NCBI GenBank assembly: GCA_009746045.1
Contig: RPFO01000015.1
Coordinates: 853,529-917,528 of the forward strand
Origin: Mesostigma viride
Taxonomy: Eukaryota; Streptophyta; Mesostigmatophyceae; Mesostigmatales; Mesostigmataceae
Direction of reading: 5' to 3'
Length of the DNA stretch: 64,000 nucleotides
A model generated the notes under the pieces. It was given only the letters and a program-made list of their open reading frames with translations, was not told the DNA's origin and searched no databases. The translations under genes were made by a program, and so were the position numbers. Shown here one piece after another: positions 52,801-63,700 of the stretch. How positions within the stretch are numbered: position 1 is the stretch's first letter; the number at the start of each line of letters is the position of its first letter.

Positions 52801-55800
52801 TTTGTTCTGCTGACGGCCGCACCGGGCTGTCACTCTGCTCTGGCGGCTCTGCCTCTGCATCGAGTACTGTGCCATCTTGCAGGCATCCCTTTGCTGCCGT
52901 CTCGGCGCATTCCTGCGGTGCATCTGCTACCAGACTGGCACCGGCCATGCCCTGGGGCAGAGCTGGCATCCCCTCGGCAGACGACCCCTCCAGTGTGGGC
53001 CCCTCTTCCCCATCGTTGCCGCAACAGCTCGGCTCACCAAGCTTGCCACTACCATCATCATCGCCAGCATCATACTGTCCAGCCACAGAGGACTCTGCGA
53101 CGGCATCAATGCGGCGGGCACCAGCATTTGAGGCGCTGCCTTGGCCCTGGGTGTCCCCACCCTCCGCCCCCTCCTCCCCCCCCCCTGCCTCCTCCAGCAC
53201 CGCGAGGCACACAGTGGCCAGCGCCAGCAGCTCCTCCCGCGCCACCGCCTCCGCTGCAAACACGCCCCGCAGCGCAGGCTCCCCCCCTTGTAGCCCGTGA
53301 CCACCGTCACCCGTGGACACGATGCCGTGACGCTGGCCGTGGCCCGCCGCGTCACACAGCGCCCGCAGCACAGCGGTGACCTGCCCCTTACGGCCCCGCA
53401 CGCGCGGTCGAGGGTACCGCGTGAGCACCACATGGAGCAAGCTGAGCACCTGCAGCACGGCGGGGTGCACCACCAGGCCGTTGCCCTTGGTGGCACTGCC
53501 AAGTGCGGGCTCCAGCGCGGCCAGCAAGCAAGGGATCGGGTCTTCCACGGCCGCACCCTCCAGCAGCGCCGACAGGCAGGACCGTGCGGGCTCTGCGCAG
53601 GATGGCACGTTGGAGCCCGTTACAGGCAGCAGTAGCACGAAGCAGGCGTCAAAGAGGTGGCTCAGCGCGCCCGTACCCGATGCAGCCGCATTGGTGACGT
53701 CCTCCGCGCCACCCCCTGCTTGGTGTCCAGTGCGGTCCACCAGCCGGGTGGAGAGCAGCCGCAGTGCACGGCCCATAGTGCGCACCACGCTTGAGCGCGT
53801 GGCATCCGCCAGCTGAGGGGGAAACGTTGTGGGGGGGGGACAAAGTGAGCATATGGGGGGGTGAATAAGGAGATGGGATGAGTAGCGGGGGGGGGGGGGG
53901 CGCCCTTGAAGCTAACGAAACGAGGGGAGTTAAGCTGAAGATGACCGAGAGAGGCAGGGAGGGCCCAGATGAAGGCAGCCTTGTTGAGACAAGAGAACAG
54001 AAAACCGGGAAGCACACAAGGGGAGAAAAGGAATGAGATGGCAGACGTGCCTGCCCGCGCTTAGTATTATCGCTGGTGTTCATGCTAGTGTTTTTGCTGA
54101 TGTTTCTGCAGGATGCCTAAAAGCCATCTGGCAGATAGAGACAGCTGTCTTCCCTGTAGTGCGCAATGTACCATTCGTATTAATTCATGAAAATAGAATT
54201 AACGATAACAAGCTTGTGATGCACCGACCCGTCTGCATGCAGCCTCGTTCTTGCATCTTGGTGGGTGTCCAGGACTGATGCATACCCAAGGCTGCCCAAA
54301 CCGTATACAGCAGCTTTACCATGCATATGAATGCAAGGCCAGCAGGGTGCGTCACCCTAAACAGCTACTTGAACAGCACAGACACCTTGCCATAGAAACC
54401 AGCTCATCCATCATGGATGAGCTGGTTTCTACGGCAAGGTGTCTGTGCTGTTCAAGTAGCTGTGATCCATGGCTCTAACAGAGGAGTCAACACGATTGTG
54501 TGAACGGTGAGCTATAAATGAAAGACTGCAAAGGAAAAGAGTTGTTGTGACGATTGTCCCGCTCCATGTATTGCAACTCACGAGCTGCAACACATTTACC
54601 AAGAGTCCCCAATCCTGGCATTCATACCTGGCCAACCATGGCCGCCTCCATCAGCGGCAGCGTGGCTAGCAGCGCTCCTGCTGGCGTCGTCTCCAGCGCG
54701 TCCTCCAGCGTGGTGAGGGCCTCCCGCCGCTCCGCCCATGATGGCACCGTGCCGCGTGACAGCAGGGCCAGCGCTTGGTGCAGCTCCTGCAGTGAACAGG
54801 GCACCCGTGATCAGTTCGGTGGGGAAACCGAGCATTTGTGCAGATGAGTTTGAAACAGGACAGTCATGCAGACCATAGCATACCGCCACCATGTAAGAAA
54901 AGAAAGGGCTTCTGTGGTAGTGGCATTTAGAAAGCCCCCGTGTTTGCAGCTAAGCCATCCCAAGTTAACCCATCTAAACTTGGGCAAGAAGGGATAGGGT
55001 GCTGTCACAGAAAGCGGCTGAGGTATGTTGAGATTTGTGATCAAAGCAGCAGAAGCTTGTGTCCAGCTTTCGTGTGTCGTCGGCCACCAGACTGTCTCAA
55101 TCCTGCACTACCCAGCGAAAACTGAGATGCAGTCAAGCCTGCATGGACAAGAGAAGCTCTAATCTTGCACGGTAAAAGGGCGCAGTCAATTCCATTGGCT
55201 TCAAACTGGATAGTCGACACTTAAAGAAGGTTGTGCGCTAACTGCGGGAACGCACTAGGTAAAAACATAGTAAAGGTTTATGCGGTTGAGGGGAGGGTAC
55301 CTCATGCATGCCTGGACACCATGCCTGGCGATTACAAAACTGCACAGGAACAAAAGACAGACTTGCAGCGGTCAGTGTAATACGGTTAATGATAAATAGC
55401 GAGAACAAAAACCACATAACAGTGTGCACTATTTTGAACTTACATCAGATCCCTGCGCCAAGCTTTCACTGGGGCAGGTACTCGGCTCATTAGTGTCAAG
55501 CCCGGAAGATCCATGAATATTGAAGGCGCCAGGGCGCAGTGCCTTGGCAGCGCGCGCATCCACCGAGCTGCAAACGGTGGCACATACAAGGAGAACTCAG
55601 CAAATATGCTCAAGTCGTAAAGACGGCTTTGGTGGTAGGCATTGGCTTGTCCGGCTTCACGGCAAGATTAGAGGAAGCAGTGGTAGCTGTATGCGTCTGT
55701 GCAGAAATGGGCAGAAATTTCACAAACAAACAACGCACAACGTCCGACATCACAAACAGGCCCCAACTGCTTTTTCACTTTAGAAGCCAAAGATGAAGAG

Positions 55801-56036
55801 CGATATCGTCAAGTTTTGTGTCAAGTTCGGATTTCGAGACTGGCAAGGGTCTGGTTGGTGGGCCAACGCAATTAGAAAACCGTTGCTGAGATCGGTGGCT
55901 TTCCTAAGCATCATGCCCCGATGCAAGACAAGTCAAACACTCACGAGTTATTTAGAACATCGACATTCACGTGGATTTCTCCCAAGGTAGTGCGCTGGCG
56001 CTGTGTCGAATCATCCATTCCTTGGGTCGACGCCAT
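43866..56036 (-). CDS. TOG-like N-terminus and TACC-like coiled coil, eight exons (about 2465 aa)
   Basis: Probably a microtubule-associated protein. Exons, 5' to 3' on the minus strand: 56036-55945, 55567-55444, 54786-54628, 53812-47588, 46817-46518, 46012-45755, 45046-44912, 43970-43866; all have GT-AG borders and matching phases. Residues about 73-330 resemble a CLASP-type TOG/HEAT domain (SWAERREALTTLE, then QLADATRSSVVRTMGRAL and later helices). Residues about 350-2150 are acidic, rich in Glu, Ala, Val and Asp, with no recognised domain. Residues about 2150-2465 are heptad-rich: YEQLLRSFEELNGRYGEYK, then KEKENLELSQMCEQLLAQL at the end, the pattern of TACC proteins, which bind TOG-family partners at spindle poles and plus ends. 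The gene is uninterrupted. The domain names rest on pattern recognition only. Confidence 0.82.
43971..44911 (-). other. Intron 7 of the TOG/TACC gene
   Basis: About 0.94 kb between exons 7 and 8; contains a C run near 44892-44908 beside the donor. No other feature seen. Confidence 0.6.
45047..45754 (-). other. Intron 6 of the TOG/TACC gene with G-rich low complexity
   Basis: Positions about 45050-45290 are G/A-rich (GGGGAAAGG-type units on the plus strand). On the minus strand this is a long pyrimidine tract close to the acceptor of exon 7. Nothing else recognised. Confidence 0.6.
46013..46517 (-). repeat. Intron 5 with repeated CACCCACCTTGTG motifs
   Basis: The plus-strand text CACCCACCTTGTGC occurs several times (about 46349-46524), the last being the donor of exon 5 (GTGGGTG on the minus strand). 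The intron therefore holds tandem copies of the exon edge, each with a possible donor, much like the Tubby introns. Confidence 0.65.
46818..47587 (-). other. Intron 4 of the TOG/TACC gene
   Basis: About 0.77 kb. A G run near 46821-46837 (pyrimidine tract on the minus strand) precedes the acceptor of exon 5. No gene inside. Confidence 0.6.
53813..54627 (-). other. Intron 3 of the TOG/TACC gene
   Basis: About 0.8 kb with G runs near 53830 and 53888. It contains the long hairpin at 54361-54463 described separately. No protein-coding signal. Confidence 0.65.
54361..54463 (-). ncRNA. Candidate small-RNA hairpin in intron 3
   Basis: Two 50-nt arms (54361-54410 and 54414-54463) flank a 3-nt loop. 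The only non-Watson-Crick position is 54392 opposite 54432. On the plus strand it is an A-C mismatch; on the minus strand, the sense strand of the host gene, it is a U-G wobble, so the intron RNA pairs completely. Such a long stem would be a Dicer substrate. It could instead be a small palindromic element; no target duplication was seen. Confidence 0.5.
54787..55944 (-). other. Introns 1 and 2 of the TOG/TACC gene
   Basis: Intron 2 (54787-55443) and intron 1 (55568-55944) flank the 124-nt second exon. Donors are GTAAGT and GTGAGT. No other feature was recognised. Confidence 0.6.
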
Positions 56037-57399
56037 TTCGTCGCAATAGTAAAACAAGGCCAGCCACTACCGTGAGCACGGATGCATAACGATCGGCATG
56101 TTTGTTGAAGTTTGATTTAGCCAATTAAGCCATTTCGATCTTTCACGCCCCAAGGTCAACGAGCTGTTGTCCTAGGCTATGGCTTCCTCGATAGCGTATG
56201 GTGAAACGATGCCCATCGCTGCGATTCTCCCATGCATTTTATCGAGACATTGCGTTTGCGCGGCGCGCAGTTTAAAAAGTGCCGACCGTTGCATCGTGGT
56301 GCGATGGACATGGAATGGACCTGGAAGCATCCACGTGTCAGAGGCACGTATACCTCGTAGCAATTAGTTTAGTTTCATCCAATGGATAATAGAGTAACCC
56401 ATAGTCCGTAAACTACCCGACCTGTCGGGTAGTTTGACTAACGGTCGAATTTAGCGCCGCGCCGTGAGCGCCGCGCCACCTGTGACGGATGTCAGTGGTC
56501 CGGTGGGTCCGGGAACACTTCTTACGGACGAAGGTGATGCCTAGGTTTGGGGGTAATATTCGCCATAGCCTGGTAATTACAACGTGCATCGAGAATGTAT
56601 CACGTGGCTTTGGCGGGAAATTTTCGCTCGCGCGCGCGCGTAATGAGCTATATATGGCTGCCAACGTGCCGCTGTCACGAAATTTTTGCGTCTCACGGCT
56701 TGAAACGGTTCAGAATGTTGCTCAGAATGACGATGCATGATTTTCCTAGGTCAGGCACCGCCAGATTTATACTAGGGTTAGGAAAATACAGGTAGGAAAA
56801 TATAACTTTCCTGGTCGTCAGTTCCAGATGAGTCATAGCTTATCATAGGTCGATTTTCTCCCTATGGCCGGGCAATCTGCGCCAGCCCGGGCATCCAGTT
56901 TGGGTAAGGGACGTCAGCTGCAGCGTTTGCTGAGAATGCGGACTAGTTTAGTGGCCATCTTTGCACGGAACATCGACCTGGTAGCCATGGCGGATCATGA
57001 AGTATGCGGCTATGGCGGCCTTTGCCTGTAGAGCATCAGTATGTGTGAGATATGAGGGTCCCGGCCAGCGGAATCCGGGTAGCTAGGGCATGAACGAGCC
57101 AGGTACGACAACGTATTTGCGTGTTGTTTGCAGCGGAATACGTATCCCATGCATTATGAATGACGATTTTATCCATGCATATTTCAGCAAGTTCCATACC
57201 TGTTGTAAAGAGTGGTATTAGCCCTGAAAGTGCCCAGTTTGGGGCATTTCTTTGGAGTATACCACTCCGTCAGTGCAGGTAGGCCGGCAACGTGTTTGTA
57301 TTCCAGCACTTTTGGCAGCCTTTGATAGCTTGTTATAATGCATTATTGTGCTGCATATCATAGATAGCTGCTTACACGCGCGTAACCCACACACATGTA
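56037..57399. other. Upstream region of the TOG/TACC gene
   Basis: No gene is supported. The promoter of the minus-strand gene must lie in the first few hundred bases, but no TATA box stands out. A 12-bp inverted repeat with a 2-nt loop lies at 56410-56435, next to a 19-bp box at 56395-56413 that recurs at 60071-60089. GC-rich alternating CG stretches occur near 56630. Confidence 0.5.
56395..56435. repeat. TAACCCATAGTCCG box followed by a palindrome (copy A)
   Basis: TAACCCATAGTCCGTAAAC (56395-56413) runs into an inverted repeat with arms AAACTACCCGAC and GTCGGGTAGTTT (56410-56421 and 56424-56435). A second site, 60071-60109, has the same box with one change and a different palindrome. Confidence 0.7.
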
Positions 57400-57410
57400 T
57401 GAGCACGTTA

Positions 57411-58449
57411 ATTAATAGACACGTGACTGCGTTACGTGAGCATAAGTCCTTAGTGGGAGGGGAACAGGGGATGGAATGGATGATGCTAGCTATCTAGTTC
57501 CTAGTTACAGGGTTGTGGGCACCACGGCCCGAATCGCTATGAATGCCATACTTGGTCACACGCGGAGCCCCCACAGGCTTGGGGGTGGTCTCCTTCATCA
57601 CTACTTGCCATCTATCCTTGCGCACCATCTGCCTCCATATTACAGACAAACCAGGAGGCTGCCCGGGTGTGAGCCCGTCACGTCTAGTGTAGCACATGTC
57701 CATGCCGAGTCTATCACGAACAGTCCACGGGTGGCGGCCCTGCCGCGCGCGGCCGGGGGCACGCCATGTGAGGACATATCGCCCAGGCTGGGCGGGCTTG
57801 GTGCCAGCTAGTCTATCTGATGTATCTACCTGATCTGTGCGGGCCAGGTGCCCGGCTAGGCCCAGGCGCCTGTGCCTAATAATGTGGGAAACATGGGGCA
57901 AATCAGCGCACAAATCCTCATTACTAATGTGCAAACCAAAGGGGCATTGCGCACCATCTTGGTGACGCTGCCGTCGAGTCGTTGCTCCAGCTCCTGCGTC
58001 AGTGTCCAGCCAGGTCTCGGCGCCGTAGGTCAGGATCGTCAGAATGACGACCTTGAAGAGGTCACGCTTGACGATCCGGGGTAGGGCGGGGTTGCTCCAC
58101 CAGCGGCGGTGGTCATGGAGGTGCTCCCACACCATGCCGATCCGTGTCGTCATGTCGTCCTCGCAGTCAGGAAGCCAACTGCCGAGCAGCTTGAAGCGGC
58201 CTGAAGGAGGGTAGTTGACCTCGGTATCGTCTAAGAGGCGGAGTGTGGGGGGGGGCCTGCCATGCCGAGGGCCAGGGCCTCCGTTTTGGGGCTGATTTCT
58301 AGACCAACCTCCCGAGCCTCGAGCGCCAGGCAGTCCAGCCAAAAGTTGGGCAGACTCCGGCTTCTCGATCAGCGTGATGTCGTCGGCATAAATGAGGTCA
58401 GCTAGTAAATTCTGCTTGTCAGTCGGCCCCCCTTCTCCAAGCTCGTTCG
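57411..58449 (-). pseudogene. 5'-truncated LINE with 11-bp target duplication
   Basis: The insert is flanked by TGAGCACGTTA (57400-57410 and 58450-58460). On the minus strand it reads LADLIYADDITLIEKPES (catalytic YADD), KLLGSWLPDCEDD, ILTYGAETW, RRLGLAGHLARTDQVDT and RYVLTWRAPG up to a stop near 57494. The 3' end, with an AATT tail and the sequence after it, is the same as in the tiny copies at 7569 and 7859. A frameshift or divergence in the middle (around 58330-58250) damages the RT. The 5' half of the element was never copied. Confidence 0.9.
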
Positions 58450-58460
58450 TGAGCACGTTA

Positions 58461-60070
58461 TATAGGGGTAATGGGTTATCCGGGTGGTCTGACCCAAGGA
58501 AACCCCCATTGGACTATCCAACTAAGTTGTCCAATGTTGGTATTGAGATTCCCTGCCCTCCCTGGGAAGTTAGGGGGGAGTAGACTTTTCCTTGGGAAAA
58601 AAAATCGTCTTTTGGCCAGCTTTGACTGGAGCTATCATCCAAATGCTTTGATAAAGCCAAGGTATTATTGCATATTCTGAAAGCCCTTGAAGTGTAGATA
58701 CTCCTACATAGCATCTTGCTTGGGGGTATTTGGAGTTGTGGCCTGTGAGTTATGATTTTTTTCATTTTCAGGGGTATGAAAGTGCCAAAAATGGGTCAGC
58801 GGACTATGGGAAACTATTATAACCCTGTAACAGTTACATTTTTGCCCGTTGACCATCGCATGCATAATTCCATTTGCATGCAAAACCATTCACAGCTTGG
58901 CAAGTTGTGAATGGGCCGTTATTGTTAATTACGCTCTCATTTCGAAGCGCCCGCCATAACAGACAACCGTGGAGTATCGCTGAGGAACACGGTTTCCGGA
59001 AAGGGGAGGGCAGCTTGAAGAGAATAAGGCCAAAGGAAAATGTCCCCTCCCCAGGTCAGCAACGGCAGGCATTGATAATTAAGCTTTGCTCGCGACCGTA
59101 GGTTTACCGCTTGCCGCGACGACAAATAGAATCGAACGTGACCCGAAGGATTTCCGATGGACATTCTAAGAGGCAGTTAGCCTTTCGATACAAGAAAACG
59201 TGCGGAATTACTGTTGTAAAATGGCCACTCCTGCTAACAAGGAAAACGTGACGCGGGATCCAACCGACCGTGGTTGGATCCGTGTTAGGCTCCGGTGAAT
59301 GCGGGAACAAGCTCTGATTGAGCGGCTTACAGGTCGTAGTGTTTTCTCGTAGCTTTTTGGCTAGAGCTTTTGTGATTAGTAGATGCAGTATAGTGCATGG
59401 TTGAAAAATGAATTAAATATAATGTGCGTTCCGCGCTTGGGTTGATTATACCCGGGCGGAACGGGGCGTGAGGTGCAGTGCCCCTGAAAAGAACAACCTA
59501 CGCATTATTTAATACTAGCCTTGCAGATTCGGGATAATTCTACCCCCGGTCTGTACATACGGTTAGCGTCTTACTAGCATCACTGATCGAACATAAGGGT
59601 AATGACGTCAATTAGCTAGGGATAAGGGAGGTTTTGCGAGTCACTAAAAGCCGCTCAGGCTGGTTTTGTCGGCCTCTTTCTTTGCTCGTTGTCGTTTCGG
59701 CGGCAGCTATGGGGGCTGCTGAGCGAAATCCCAAAAGCACTGGTTGGCGGCTGCATGCACCGGCCACTTGGCCAGTGGTGAACTTCCAGTTGTTAACCGG
59801 CCAGGCGTAGTTCCTAGCCCGGTTAACTAAAAGAAAAGAAAAAATTATTACCTCTGGTCCGCACCTTTTCCCCAGCTTGGGGTCTTTGGTGGGCCGGGTG
59901 CCGTGACAGGTGCTCACTTGTCGCTCGGTCGGCCCAGTGCGCGAGCTGGTGCTCCGTACCTGGGGATGCTTGCACCCCGGGTTGGAGCCGGATGGCTGGC
60001 ACTGGCGACCCGTGTCTCGGTCCGCGGCCTGAGGCTTTTTCTTCGGAAATTGCTGCTGGCCAGCAAACTT
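58461..60070. other. Intergenic, no recognised gene
   Basis: Short frames exist on both strands, none with a recognisable domain. On the minus strand about 60060-59850 an open stretch (reading EEKASGRGPRHGSPVPA) ends near possible donor sites and might be an exon, but this is weak. Confidence 0.4.
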
Positions 60071-60109
60071 TAACCCATAGTCCGGAAACAGTTCGATATA
60101 TCGAACTGT
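60071..60109. repeat. TAACCCATAGTCCG box followed by a palindrome (copy B)
   Basis: TAACCCATAGTCCGGAAAC (60071-60089) is followed by the perfect 22-bp palindrome at 60088-60109 (ACAGTTCGATA and its complement). The LTR of the copia element begins with the last base of the palindrome, so the element probably inserted here. Confidence 0.7.
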
Positions 60110-60608
60110 GTCGAGAAAGTAAACAATCTTTATTAATCAACTTAATACTTTAGTAGGATTAAGTTCACGTCACAGAATGTAGGACTCAGGCCCTCGGCCA
60201 GAGGACCAGCTGCTGGAAGCAGTGCGTGTGTGAGAGTATACGATGGATGGATACAACAGGAAGAGTGGTCTCATCAATTTATGCATTCGGACAGACTCTT
60301 CCGAAGCTTCCCGAAGGTAACTTGCGCAAGGTCTTGCGCAAAGTATGCGGATGTAAAGGTACACGCAAAGTGAGTGAACAGGAATGCACTGCCACTGTAC
60401 GTTTTGTTCAGCACATGGCCTAATCACGACAAAAATGTCCAAGTATAGCTAATCAGCTGGTACAAGGACTAATTATTCCTTGACGGAAGTCATGTCCGTC
60501 CAATCTCAGGCTTGTAGTCTAGTCTGATCATCTATTCCCTGCCACAAACGTAAATACTTTGACCAAACTATTAACTTTTGCTAAGCAGGTGTATCGATAC
60601 TTCTGACA
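60109..60608 (-). repeat. 3' LTR of the second copia element
   Basis: The 500-bp repeat has ends TGTC...GACA and, on the minus strand, starts TGTCAGAAGT right after a purine tract (TAAGGGGGG, 60609-60617). It carries the usual TG...CA ends, unlike the family at 14696-22731. The left LTR lies outside the window. Confidence 0.75.
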
Positions 60609-60737
60609 CCCCCCTTACTCGGTACGCATGCTGCAAATGAAAAAACCTTTCCAGACTCAAACAACTGACTGGAAACTATGATCGGTCCCTGGCAACAGTC
60701 ATCAGGGATGAACATCAAAAGGAAGTTGACCAATATC

Positions 60738-63700
60738 TCAGGTACCCATGATCTTGCCCCTGAGTTCCACAAAACGTGGCTCAGGTACTGCCTTGGTGAG
60801 CATGTCTGCCAACATCTCAACCCCTGGAAGGTGGGACACTTGGATGGTGCCATCAGCAACCTTCTCCCGGATGTAATGAAACTTGACATCAATGTGCTTC
60901 GTCCTCTTGGGATGGACGGGGTCCCGGGTCAAGGCGACTGCAGCGGTGTTGTCGCAGAACACTGGGATCGGCCCTGGAGCCGGGTCTCCCAGCTCCTTGG
61001 TGATATTGCGGAGAGGGACCACCTGCTGCGAGACGCCGCACACTGCCATGTACTCTGCCTCACAGGTAGACAGGGCGATGGTAGACTGCTTGCGGCTGGT
61101 CCATTCCACCGCTGCATCCCGGTACATGACCACGTTCCCCGTGATCGACTTCCGGTCCACCGGGTCGTTGGCCCAGTCCGCGTCGGAGTAGGCCACCAGT
61201 CCCCCCTGTCCCTTGTAGGTCAGGCCCAGGTCCTTGGTGTTCACCAGGTACTGAAGCACCCGGCGAGCTAGTGCCATGTCGCTCGTGTTTGGCTTCTGCA
61301 TCTGCTGGGTCAGCTGGTTGAGCACAAATGCCAGGTCAGGCCGGGTCCAGCCCATGGCATACAGGAGCCCCCCGGTTATGCTTTGGTAGGTGCGGGTGTC
61401 TTCCGCATTGAGCAGCCCCCCCTCACCGCGGGGGGTGTCGGGAGTGATGGGCGTCCGCACCGCCCGAGGAGAGATACCAAAGCGCTCGGCAAGGGCTTCG
61501 ATATAGGGGCCCTGGTGCAGGCGCACCGTCAGTGTACAGCCATACGCAATACGCAACCATACGGGGCCCATGGGTATGGTGTATAATACGCCATACGGGG
61601 TATAATACGCAAATCATACGGGGACTCTTGAAAATGCTGTTTTTTGCATGGTTCAGGGGGTTCTTCAACATTCTGACCAATCAGGCATGTTTTTTGTGTG
61701 TTCTTGCAACACCACTTGCCTTTATTTAACACATCATCACATAATATTGCCGTTGCCGTCGCTGCATGCCTACAAATACAAGCATTGTACATCTGTTGTT
61801 ATTAATAATGTCTGTAAATAGCACACGGTCAGTCGGCCAACTTGCCAAAAGTAATAAGACATTGTGCCAGAAACAGACATCTTGCCTACTCGTGGTAGGC
61901 CACCATGCAATATTGATCTACATGAAGCAAGAATCCATACGGGCTGCCAACAATGTGGCTAGCGTGCAGGATACCATGCATGCCAGCAACCCGACCCAGC
62001 TTCCCTAAACCATTAACACATATGGTACGGTGGCTGGCTAGCAGCAGCCTGCATGGCTAAATAAGGCATTTATGTGCATCGCGAGTCACACCAAATACCC
62101 CGCAGCCTGCGACGTAATGCCTCCGGCGGCCTCTTGCACTCGCTCACTCTTGCCTCCTTCGCGTAAGTAGCGCCCATGATATGGCGGGTGCTAGCCTTGC
62201 TCGGGTGGTAGAACCCGAGAATTCTGCATCCAAAAGTGTGCACGTCACTTAGCTTGTAGTTACCTGTCGGCTGCCCTTTCTTGTTGAGAGTCTGTTCTTT
62301 CACGATGTGTGTCCAGACAGTCTCGAATACGGCCTGCATCTCGTCGGCCCAGTCATCATCGTGTTCCATAGACCCACACCATCACCGTCGCTAGCCATGG
62401 TGCCTGGATGTCAATTGTGCTACGATTAAATGTTAGGTGCCAGATGCGCGCCCTTGTTGGCAGACAACATAACTTCGTCACCTAATTTCCTCGTCCTTCG
62501 TCTCCTAGACCCTAGTCCGACACGCAGCAATCTGCAGCAATGCACGTACAGTCGTACATGCACGGCCAGCTTGGCACCTGCATGTCGTTTATTTGTCGCG
62601 GAGTTCCAGGTCGCCTAGATACAGTCTAGTTCCGGCTCCACGTGCCGTCCAAAATGATGCCAGAAGCTACTTCGAACGCGGTTCATACGCAAAAAATACG
62701 CAAAAAATACGCAAAAAATACGCAATACGCAAAAAATACGCAAATTTTTCCCATTTTCATACGGAAATCTTGCGTATGGCGTATAATACGCGCCATACGG
62801 CGTATTATACGCCGTATGGCTGTTCACTGCGCACCGTGCGCGCCGGCAGATCGAAGACCAAGGAGACCCCCAGGAAAAGCGAGGGAGTGTCAGACTCGGT
62901 GATGCGGAAACGGCACCTGGGAAAGCCGCTGCGTCCACTGGGACAACCACTCCGGGGAGGGGTGGGAGACCAACAGGTCGTCGACGTGGACTAAAGTGAA
63001 GCCGCCTGCGTAGATGAACAAGCACGTGTCAGTAGTGCTCTGGACGGCCCCGGTTTCACGAACAAGGTAGGCCCGCAAGGTGTGGTGCCAGTTGCGTGGC
63101 GCCTGTTTAAGCCCATACAGGCTGCGCCGCAGGAGCCAGATGTATAGGCCTCACCAGAAGCGTCTCGCTCCTCGAACCCCTTGGGAGGATAGACATACAC
63201 TTCCTCCTCCAAGGGAGCGTACAGAAACGCTGTGCGGACGTCGAGCTGCCGGATAGGGTGCCCAAGACTGCCGGCGTGGGCCAAGCCAAGGCGCACAGTG
63301 CTAGCACGGACGGTCGGAGCAAAGGTCTCGCCAAAGTCCACGCCTTCACGTTGGGCAAACCCTTTGCACACAAAGCGAGCCTTGCAGTGGCCGTCCGCCT
63401 TTCTGGCAAACACCCACGTGGTGGGGAGGACCTTGGCGCCGCGCGGGAGGTCGCGAATGAGCACAGGTTGGTAGACCTGATGCTCCTGCAGGCTGGCCAG
63501 CTCACTCTGCATTGCTTGGCGCCACTCGTCCGCGCGGAGAGCTGCGGCGGGAGAGCTAGAGGGAACATCCGCTGCCTGGCTGTCAAACGCAGCCGCGTCG
63601 AACATCGCGCGAGCCGCGGTGTACGTCGCAAAGTACCGTGCAGCTTTCTTGCATGGGTTCAATCCCCACTCGGGCGACTCAGGGGCGTCGGCCCAGTCCA

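Noticed and set aside
47757-53816. Several long plus-strand frames (Ser/Pro/Ala-rich) opposite the TOG/TACC gene
   Set aside because: They are antisense shadows of the GC-rich 6.2-kb exon; the minus strand has consistent splice sites and domains.
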